DNA from: Saccharum officinarum
Taxonomy: Eukaryota > Streptophyta > Magnoliopsida > Poales > Poaceae
Length of the DNA stretch: 64,000 nucleotides
Direction of reading: 5' to 3'
NCBI GenBank assembly: GCA_020631735.1
Contig: CM036231.1
Location: forward strand, 1,825,831-1,889,830
The position numbers and the translations under genes are program-made. Positions 54,909-64,000 of this stretch are shown piece after piece. Under the pieces are notes generated by a model. It did no database searches, was not told the origin of the DNA, and was given only the letters and a program-made list of their open reading frames with translations. How positions within the stretch are numbered: the stretch's first letter is position 1; each line of letters opens with the position of its first letter.

Positions 54909-56878
54909 TCTGAGTCAGATTGAAGCTCTCAAGAAGAGAGCTCTCTATATTTCAAAAAATCTAAAGACATGTATTAGCCTAGAATCACTAAAACAATGAA
55001 AGGAAATAGAGGGATTTGAAATACCTTGCTCTGTGAATAAGCTGCAGAAAGTACATGTGTGAGGGAGACCGATCTAATGTAGCGTCAGGAGCGAAAATCT
55101 CAGGGCAGGGTCGCTGGCCAACACAGTAATGACGAGATCTTAAGTGAATAGATCAACATTCCTTAGTGGGCTCTTATTAAATTTAATAGGTTTTGGGAAA
55201 CTTTGGAAAGGAAATGAGTCGGATTTCATACCTGGTTTGTTGATAGGTGATTGCTCTCGGTTTTTACTTGGAGGCGGTCACCGCCATCTTGTGGAACCCT
55301 AGGTCACCGGCGAGAGGTAGCCTGAGGACTACATTGGTACCTGAATTATTGTTACGTATGTATTATAAATTACTTTTCATAAATATAAAGAGATCAACAA
55401 GAACATGTAATGCAAAAAATACCAGTATTCATAGAACCAAGCCAGTAGATACTGCCAAATATTTTTTTAAATTAATGTATGAGTTTGAGAACTCCTCAGA
55501 GCCAATGACATGACCATTTCATGTCCCCAATTTTTAATAACCCAACTACTAAACTGAGGTACTACATGGAGTAAGCAAATTTAGAGCAGGAACTAATGTT
55601 GCTGGATTGGTAAAGGACAATATAGTGGGTCCTTGTTGAAGCAAATAATTTAAAAGTTGGGCAAGTTCATAGACATATGAATAAGCATCTAAATAGGCAG
55701 TAAAGGCAGAAACATACCGTGTACATAAGAACATCTAATCGTATCAAAACAGGATTGAAAAGCAGAATTCGTGGTTGATGACCAAAGTTTTTTAGAATGG
55801 AACAGACTGGCTAATCCATCCTAAAGAACCAAATGGCAATTCGAGTAGCACAGTGAAGGCGGTAATTTAGAAGACAAGCAGGCTCACAAACGCAAGATAA
55901 CTGAAAGGAGCACCTAAAAACAGTTTGTGTTGGCTGGACTAGGAAAACAAGAAGCAGGGGACTAGACAGTCCTGCAGCAATGATAAAGGCAAACACAGCT
56001 GTGACAGAGACGACCCTGTGGTAAAATATAGGCAAAAGAAAATAGTGCATCCATGTAAAACCGATCTGTGTGCATGCAAAGACTAAACATATACAATGTA
56101 AGAGGAGTATATAGTTACAACATTTCTTGTTCAACACAATTGAGTTCAACACTAAGACAGCATTGTAGTACATACAAAATAAATTCAAAGATATATACAT
56201 GGTTCATGCCACAACCATGAGCTAAGCTACTCATAGGTAACCTCTTTACTCTGACTCGACAAAGGGGTTGGGAGCATAGAAGTAGCTGTACACGAAGCCC
56301 ATCTCACCTACAACAACTCAAAAGTAGCACCATGAAAATAAGAATTGTACTCCTCATGTCATATCGAATAATACTCAAAGGAACATGCATTGAGTCCATA
56401 GCAAGGTAAACATTGTGATTTACATTAAAGTAGTTGGAATAAATAAAAGGGTCCACCTATCAAACTACAAACTAGGCATAGCACAAACTTAGGAAATAGC
56501 AAGAACTTAAGCATGAGGGTGGATCTCAACATTACACGAGTCATTTCATCATGAGTCTACTCTAAAAGCTAGAAATGAGGAACTTGATCATAATCAAGAG
56601 TGTGGCATTCCAAAATGATCCATAACTCTAAGGGGGTGTACAACTTTTCCCATAAGACGATGAGGCCACCACCCATATGACTCATCAATGCATAAGAGGT
56701 AAAGGAACTCACCACCTCAACCTTTTCCACGTTTGTCCAAAATGTTTAATGGATAGTCGAGATGTGTTTCTAACTATTCCTTGCCCCAAATCACTTTGAA
56801 TCCATAAGATCACCCAATCAAACATAATACTTGGCTTACCGTCCCCATAATATGACATATACTAAGTATGAAACGTGT
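54909..56878. other. Unrecognised sequence on the right of Copia element 1
   Basis: AT-rich, with short frames only (for example minus 56200-55811, hydrophobic, no motif). A GC-richer stretch at 55240-55330 contains a small minus-strand ATGGCGGTGACCGCC... frame of no known family. The same target locus continues at 42456-44045. Confidence 0.4.
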
Positions 56879-58776
56879 TGTAAGGTCCAAATAGGCTAGA
56901 GGGGGGTGAATAGCTTAATTAAAACTTCTACAAGAATTACTTAACCACACGTGTTAGTACAAAAGGTGGCGAAGCAGAATGCACTAGCTCTAACTAATTA
57001 AGCAAGCCACCTACACAAGTCTAATACAAGGTTATCCACTAAATACAACAACAACTACAAGCTAGATACAAGAAGTAATGCGAGATTAGAGCTTTGAGAG
57101 ATTATACCGCCGTGTAGAGATGAGAAGTACCAATCAATCAATCACACAAGAGAAATGCTCAGGAATGAATGACACAAGAATTTATCCCGAGGTTCACTTG
57201 CTTCCCGGCAAACTACTCCCCGTTGTGGCGATACACCCACTTGTCGGTTCGCGAGCTAATCGACTATCAAGAGTCAAGCCCTCGGCGGGCGCCGCACAAC
57301 CACACACAAGATGGGGATCCTCTAAGCCACGAGCTCCACTAGAGTATCCAATTCGCGAACTCCCATGGGGAAGGATCAAGAACCCCTTACAACACTTGGT
57401 GAGGGCTCCAACAATCTCCAATTGCGAGCTCAATCACCTCCGCTGCTCCAAGCCGTCTACCGCGTCAGGAAACACAGAAGAGTAACAAGAAATCTATAGC
57501 AACTCGAAGATCAAGTGTCTCTAGAATGCAACTCTCAAGTAATGCACTTGAATCTCACTCAATCTCACTCAAGATATGCAACCAAGCAAAGAGATGAGTG
57601 GAGGGGTTGTTCTCTAGCTCAAAGGATGTCTCAAGGTTAGCAAGAATGCAAGAGATGCCCCAAACCCCAGCCAACTTCTATTTATAGCGAAGGGGTACGC
57701 AGCTAGCCGTTACTAGACATCGCAGTAAAAAACGTGATGACCAGACACACCGGTCAGGGTGACCAGACGTGTCTGGTCACTACTGGACAAACAGTAACAG
57801 TTAGCGTCAGAGAGAGCCGTTGCCGTGACCGGACGCGCTTCACGGTTTGACCGTACGCGCTGCACCCGGTGTCTGGTCGGAGTCCAGAGAGCTCCCACCA
57901 TGACCGGACACGTCCGATTGTATGTGACTGGACGCGCCACGCGTCCGATCAGCTCTTCGCCACGCTCTACCCCTCTGGGTGCCTGACCGGACGCTCCGGT
58001 TCCGTGAGGGACCGGACGCGCTGGTCGTGCGCCTTTCCTCGGCGCCCAGGTGAACTGACCGGACGCGCTGGTCAGGCCAGACCAGCGTCCGGTCATAAAC
58101 CCTAGGCGCACTGCGCCTCAGCCCTCGACCTGAGCTGACCGAACGCGCAGGTCCACCCTGGACCGCGTCCGGTCCAGCGTCGGGTCACTGTTTTTCAGTG
58201 AAAAACACACCGAACTAACGCCTCCGTTTCTCCGCCTCTGGCGCAGTAGAAAATAGGTGTTTCACTTCCCAAAAAGTGTTGAATCTCCACCGTCTTCGCA
58301 AATATGCTAACACCACCAAGTGTACACCATAATGTGCATGTGTGTTAGAATTTCACAAAAATTTCAAAGGGTTATGTTAGCTCTCTACTAGATCCTAATG
58401 CATATGCTCAAGACATTGATCTAGTGGCACTTGATTTCCGAGCTAACCGTGATTGCCCCTCTTGATAGTCGGCTATGTATCCTAAAACCGGTCAATCACT
58501 TCTCTACTCATCTTAGACCGGCAAAAGGAAAACCCTATGGTTATACCTTTGTCTTGTGCTCTTAGATCCTTCTCCTCCACTTGATCATCATGTCCATCAT
58601 TTTATGTGCATTCCTTCATGATCTTGCTCATCATTTCATGCACCAAATCTTGTGGTCTTGTGGCCATCTCTCCATGCCATCTCCACCTCCATCACATGTT
58701 GCTTATGCCTAGCTTAATCACATAACATTAGCAACTTTGGTGTCACTCAATTTTCAAAACCAAACTTGGGCTTTCA
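56879..58776 (-). repeat. 3' LTR of Copia element 2
   Basis: In element orientation it runs from TGAAAGCCC to GGACCTTACA. The TATA box on the minus strand is at 57679-57686. The U3 again holds a CCGGACGCG array (about 57730-58190). The related head TGTAAGGTCCAAATAGGCTAG (plus strand) matches element 1's LTR with differences. Confidence 0.9.
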
Positions 58777-59857
58777 ATCTCCCCCTTTTTGGTAATTGAT
58801 GACAACCATCACAAAAGATATGAAATGAAATCAATTTTCAATTTCAATAGTATTAGCTCCCCCTACATATGTGCTTCCATGAGTTTGGTTCAATTGTGCA
58901 CATATGTATGGATTTGAATTTTGGGAGAGTTACTACTATCAAATTGATGCTAAGGTATATAGAATGGACCGTTGAAGCGTGATACCAATCGGAGTTGCCT
59001 TTATATACCATCCTTAGCATCGATGTAGCTAGACACCACTTATAATACATCACTTGTAAAGATCACAAACACTAAAGTACCCATGAGATCAACATTATAT
59101 GCAAAGGTGTCTAGATACCACTTGTAAAGCTACTCTCAACAAATCATCATTCAATTTCTATTTCTAGCATACACCATACAATCATGAATATGAATTTAAG
59201 CTTTGCAATGCAATAATTCATCATGTTAATGCACATACAAATGCAACAAATGATTCATAAGCTTGCCCCCCTACTCGTGTGCTCAATTTTAATTGATCCC
59301 TTTCTAATGTCATATCTTTTGCTTTCTCTCCCCCTTACTATACCTTTGTGACTTACTTCTCCCCCTTTGCAACTTAAATTTTTTATCTTTGTGACTTTTC
59401 TCTCCCCCTTTGTCAACAATCACCAAAAAGGTGCCAATTTTAGGGAGAATTAAGTCAATCAATATGAGGGAGTCCAAATTATGGTTCAATCTAGATCTCT
59501 TGCCTAGAATATGTAATTCGGTTTGATCCAAGGACAAGCTTCTTCACACCTCATAAAGTATAAGGGTTATCTTGACCATGTTGAATTACACATCATGAGC
59601 TCATTTTCTAGATTCAACACTAGGTTTGCAAGTCCACAAATATGTCATATGCTACCACTAGATCAAACAAACATAGAAGCAATAGTGGTACCATATATAC
59701 ATCGAAATCATTTGATTTTCATGAATGAGCCTATTTGTCATGCAAATATGTCTATATGTTCTAAACATGTCCTTAGCAAAGTATGAATGATATGCCAAAC
59801 AACTTTACCTTGCTATGTCGGAGGGGAGGCATGTCATATAAGAATGTGGGAGTGCAC
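58777..59857 (-). other. PPT and non-coding 3' region of Copia element 2
   Basis: It begins with the complement of AAAAAGGGGGAGAT (PPT, 58777-58795) and then about 1 kb of AT-rich sequence. Several CTCCCCCTTT tracts at 59330-59410 are additional PPT-like runs when read on the minus strand. Confidence 0.7.
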
Positions 59858-62800
59858 TCATTTCAAGTTGGAGAAATCAAGTATGTTCAATTCATTCTTC
59901 AACTTGTAAAACCTTTTCTCATTAAGTGGCTTTGTGAATATGTCAGCTAATTGATCTTCGGTGCTAATGCTTTCAATGCTAATATCACCCTTTTGTTGAT
60001 GGTCTCTTATGAAGTGATGCCTTATGTCAATGTGCTTGGTTCTTGAATGTTGAACCGGATTTTGTGTCATCTTGATAGAACTCTTATTATCACAAAATAA
60101 AGGCACATTCTTGAATTTGATTCCAAAGTCACTCAAAGTTGCCTTCATCCAAAGCAATTGTGCACAACAACTACCGACACTAATGTATTCGGCCTCAGCG
60201 GTAGATAGTGCAACACTATTTTGTTTCTTTGATGACCATGAAACAAGAGACCTTCCAAGCAATTGACAAGTGCCACTTGTGCTCATTCTATCAATCTTGC
60301 AACCACCATAGTCGGAATCCGAATATCCAATCAACTCAAAGTTTGATCCCTTGGGAAACCATAATCCAACATCATGAGTACCCTTAAGATATCTCAATAT
60401 TCTCTTGGTTGCTTTCAAGTGACTTTCTCTAGGTGAAGCTTAATATCTTGCACACTTGCACACACTAAACATCACATCCGACCTAGAAGCGGTGACATAG
60501 AGCAAACTTCCAATCATAGACCAGTATAACTTTTGATCTACCATGTTTTCACTAGCATCAACACCCAATTGATCACTTGTCCCCATTGGTGTACTCATTG
60601 GCTTAGCATCTTGCAATCCAAACTTCTTGATCATATCCTTGATGTACTTCCCTTGACTTACAAAGTGTCATTCTAAATTTTCTTGATTTGAAGTCCAAGG
60701 AAGTAACTAAGCTCTCCAATCATGGACATCTCAAACTCATTTGCCATCATTTTTTCCAAACTCTTCACAAAAGTCTTGATTGATTGATCCAAAAATGATA
60801 TCATCCACATAGATTTGCAACACAAACAAGTCAATGCCTATCTTCTTGGTGAAGAGAGTGGTGTCAACCTTTCCCATCTTGAACCCCTTAGAGAGGAGAA
60901 AGTTCCTCAACCTCTCATACCATGCTCTAGGTGCTTGCTTCAAACCATACAATGCCTTCTTGAGCTTGTAAACATGGTCGGGCTTCTTGTCATCTTCAAA
61001 ACCGGGAGGTTGCTCAACATAGACTTCTTCATTGATGTAGCCATTGAGAAATGCATTTTTGACATCCATTTGATAGAGCTTGATGTTGTGTGCACAAGCA
61101 TATGCTAATAAGATTCTAATTGCCTCCAATCTTGCAACCGGTGCATATGTCTCACCAAAGTCAAGACCTTCAACTTGTGTGTAACCTTGTGCTACCAATC
61201 TTGCTTTGTTTCTCACAACTACACCATCTTGATCTTGCTTGTTTCTAAAGACCCACTTAGTACCAATCACATTGTAGTTCTTCGGCCTTTCAATAAATTC
61301 CCAAACTTGATTTCTAGTGAAGTTGTTTAGCTCTTCATGCATGGCATTTACCCAATCGGAATCCTTCAAAGCATCTTCTATTTTCTTAGGTTCTTCAAGA
61401 GACACAAATGAGTAGTGCTCACAAAAGGATGCTAATCTTGATCTAGTTTGAACACCACTTTGAATTCCACTAATGATTTGGTCCAATGGATGATCTCTTG
61501 CAATGCTAGTAGGTTAGAGTATTAGAAGTTGGTTGCTTCCACTAGCTTGACCTTGATCTTGCACTTCATCATGAGAACCACTGGAGCTTCCTTGATTTGT
61601 ATCAATTTGCACGCTTTGGTTGATCATTTGAATGTCATCATCATCATCAACTTGTGTTGGCCTAACATCACCAATATCCATGTTTTCATTGCTTTTGCCA
61701 ATTGATCTCCTCTCACATCATCAAGATTTTGAGCTTCATTTTGCGATCCTTGGGTTTCATCAAACTCAACATCATGAACTTCTTTCAAGGTGCCATTAGT
61801 GAGATTCCAAACTCTATATGCCTTGCTTGTGGTAGAATAACCAAGTAAGAACCCTTCATCACATTTCTTTTCAAACTTGCTCAATCTAATGTCTTTCTTG
61901 AGAATATAGCATTTGCAACCAAACACTCTAAAGTATGCAATGTTGGGCTTTCTTCCATTCAATAGCTCATATGGTGTCTTCCCAAGCTTTCCATGGCAAT
62001 AGAGACGGTTGCTACAATAGCAAGCCGTGTTGATGGCTTCACTCCAAAATGAATGACTCACATTGTATTCACTAAGCATTGATCTAGCCATATCAATCAT
62101 GGTTCTATTTTTCCTTTTAACTACACCATTGGATTGAGGAGTGTATGTTGGTGAGAATTGATGTCCAATACCAAGATCATCATACAAATCTTCAATTCTT
62201 GTGTTCTTGAACTCACTACCATTATCACTTCTAATCTTCTTGATGGTAGTCTCAAACTTATTTTGCACCCTTTTGATAAAAGATTTGAATAGATCATAAA
62301 CATCACTCTTGTCATAAAGAAAGAACACCCAAGTATATCTAGTGTAATCATCAACAATCACAAAACCATACTTGTTCCTACCAATGCTAGTGTATGTTGT
62401 TGGCCCAAACAAGTCCATGTGCAATAGCTCAGATGCCTTAGAAGTGCTCATTTCACTCTTGCTATGATGTGCATTTCCAACTTGTTTGCCGGCTTGACAA
62501 GCACTACAAAGTTTATCCTTCTCAAAGATGACATCCTTCAATCCTCTAACTAAGTCATGCCTCAAAAGTTTGTTCAATTATTTCATTCCAACATGACCAA
62601 GCCTTCTATGCCACAACCATCCCATACTAGATTTGCTAAGCAAGCATGAAGTCAATTGTGTCTCAGTATCATTGAAGTCAACCAAGTATAAGCTACCATG
62701 TCTAAATCCTTTGAATATCAAATTTGATCCATCAACACTAATGACTTCAACATCATCACTACCAAATATGCACTTGAAGTCAAGATCACAAAGTTGTGCC

Positions 62801-63040
62801 ACCGACAAAAGATTGAAATCCAAGCTCTCAACTAGCAATACATTAGATATGCTCATATCATTTGAGATAGTAATTTTACCAAGCTCCTTGACCTTATCTT
62901 TCTTGTTGTTGCTGAAAGTGATAGCATCAAAACCACCATTTTGACTTGTATCAATTGATTTGAACATACAAGAATTCCCGGTCATATGTTGAGTGCACCC
63001 ACTATAAAGCACTCAATGCCTTTCTCCAGCTTTGTAATTG
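59858..63040 (-). pseudogene. Copia pol of element 2, with catalytic substitutions
   Basis: The order is protease, integrase, reverse transcriptase, RNase H. The protease motif reads LYSGC instead of LDSGC (Tyr codon 63004-63006). The integrase has D in HMDLFG and D in RSDNGSEF, but the third acid is Lys (VVKRKNRT, codon 62116-62118). The reverse transcriptase keeps YVDDIIFG. RNase H (IGYSDSDYGG, STAEAEY) runs intact to the stop at 59858. Frame changes occur near 61690 (after AKAMK) and in a run of A near 60752. Stops include one after VGMK (62578), TAA at 61514-61516 and TAA after CARY (60440). Inactive. Confidence 0.92.
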
Positions 63041-63065
63041 ACCTACAAGACAAGATCAATTCTTT

Positions 63066-63922
63066 TTAGGTACCCAAACTTGTTTGGGTCCTCCAATGTT
63101 AGTGACCAAGCTCTTTGGTACCTAAATGGCTTTCTTCTTTGAGCCCATCCATGGTGTACCAATGAACTTAGCATAAACACCATTAGTACCCTTGGTAAGC
63201 ATATAGAAAGAATCGAACTTAATTGAGGATACATTAGGATTGGATTTCTTATTCATGCAATGTTACTCTATGTGACCAACTTGCTTGTAACTTTTACAAT
63301 AGCTACCATTGTTTTTCACAAAATGAGTCTTGTGAGGAGCAAAAGCAGCCTTACCTTTCTTGGGGTTATAGCCCAATCCCTATTTATAGAGAGAAGTTCT
63401 TTGACTACCCAACCACATAAGCAAGCGGTCCTCACCACCTTAAGCCTTAGCCAAGGTGTGATTGAGCTCTTTTACCTTCTTCTTGAGATTTTTATTCTTA
63501 ACTATAAGTGTGGAGTCACAAGTGAAACCATCACTACTAGATGAAGATGATATAGATGCGCTACATGAAGGGTTAGTGGGAGCAACAACAATAGGCTTAT
63601 GAAAAGATTCATCAATTATATCACATGATATGCCTATGTTGCAAGTTTTAGCTTTCTCAATATTAGTTGGCATGTTTTCACATTTTTCAACTAGAGAGGA
63701 ATGAGCTTCTTCAAGCTTAGTGTGAGACTTTTGAAGCTTCTTATGGTCTACCTTTAGATTCTCATAAGATGCCCTAATCTCATCAAGTTCTTGCATAAGG
63801 TTTTTCTTATCCTTAAGCAAGCCCTTGCACTCTTTTCTAGATTCTTTAAAATGTTGAGTGCAATCTTCTAGCATAGTGATTAGTTCATCTTTAGTGAATT
63901 CTTCTTCATCACTATCACTAGT
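63066..63922 (-). pseudogene. C-terminal gag of Copia element 2
   Basis: It corresponds to the coiled-coil half of element 1 gag: FTKDELITMLEDCTQHFK..., then NLMQELDEIRASYENLK, a Ser-rich segment, a degenerate knuckle region near 63250-63300, and VPKKN before a TGA near 63066. Internal stops include a TAG replacing Trp near 63124. The N-terminal capsid half is missing because of the deletion at 63922. Confidence 0.8.
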
Positions 63923-64000
63923 AGAAAATAGGCGTTTCACTTCCCAAAAAACGCCAAATTCCGCCTCACAAGCTCGGCGGGAGGGAGAGAGAACCCAAAC
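63923..64000 (-). repeat. Fragment of the 5' LTR of Copia element 2
   Basis: GAAAATAGGCGTTTCACTTCCC and GGCGGGAGGGAGAGAGAACCC match the interior of element 1's LTR at 45523-45595 (GGAAAATAGGCATTTCAAG.., GGCGGGAGGGAGAGAGACCC). It sits directly against gag sequence, so the intervening LTR half and leader are missing. Confidence 0.8.

Larger units (their letters stand above)
56879..64000 (-). mobile_element. Copia LTR retrotransposon 2, related to element 1, incomplete
   Basis: The 3' LTR (56879-58776), PPT and minus-strand RNase H, reverse transcriptase, integrase, protease and C-terminal gag follow in order. At about 63922 the gag sequence passes directly into LTR sequence, so the gag start, PBS and part of the 5' LTR are deleted. 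It continues beyond the window. Protein similarity to element 1 is high across pol, but the LTR is shorter and clearly diverged. Confidence 0.9.

Overview
This is nuclear DNA of a plant, most likely a panicoid grass (Sorghum, Saccharum or Miscanthus type). The reasons are grass-style LTR elements, Tourist and Stowaway MITEs, intron-bearing genes with GT-AG junctions, GC-rich grass coding exons beside AT-rich intergenic DNA, and gene families expanded in grasses (DUF247, FBA-type F-box, KEN-domain proteins). No bacterial, organellar or rRNA features were seen. All calls come from reading the sequence; no database was searched. Layout, left third (1-17.9 kb): the 3' end of a Gypsy-like retrotransposon with its LTR; a decayed AOP-type 2-oxoglutarate dioxygenase gene; a tRNA-derived SINE abutting a CACTA end; a broken F-box/FBA gene; a 1.2 kb LINE-derived retroposon with a 15-bp target-site duplication; one intact single-exon DUF247 gene (11381-13120, minus); then AT-rich DNA with a Helitron 3' end and local tandem duplications. 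Middle (17.8-34.6 kb): the most interesting part is a head-to-tail duplication carrying two four-exon minus-strand genes (A, 20706-22658, 324 aa; B, 29001-30685, 334 aa). I read both as a degenerate kinase C-lobe fused to a KEN (IRE1/RNase L-type) ribonuclease domain, with the catalytic Arg, Asn and His retained. A 4.5 kb PIF/Harbinger element with both its genes lies about 0.2 kb upstream of the ATG of A. A 5' fragment of a PUX2-like (C2H2-PUB) gene follows B. Right part (34.4-64 kb): Tourist-like MITEs; a 6.2 kb mariner-like element with a decayed DD39D transposase; a structurally complete 10.9 kb Copia element (Sirevirus-like, minus strand, TSD ATCGA, PBS and PPT present, coding region with several stop codons); and a second related Copia element that runs off the window and has lost the middle of its 5' half. 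How the genes work together: there is no operon-like organisation. Supported intact genes are the DUF247 gene, KEN gene A, KEN gene B and ORF1 of the PIF/Harbinger element. Nearly everything else is mobile DNA or gene debris moved or broken by it. The biologically coherent unit is the KEN pair, whose copies differ in N-terminal membrane-anchor signals and promoter environment.
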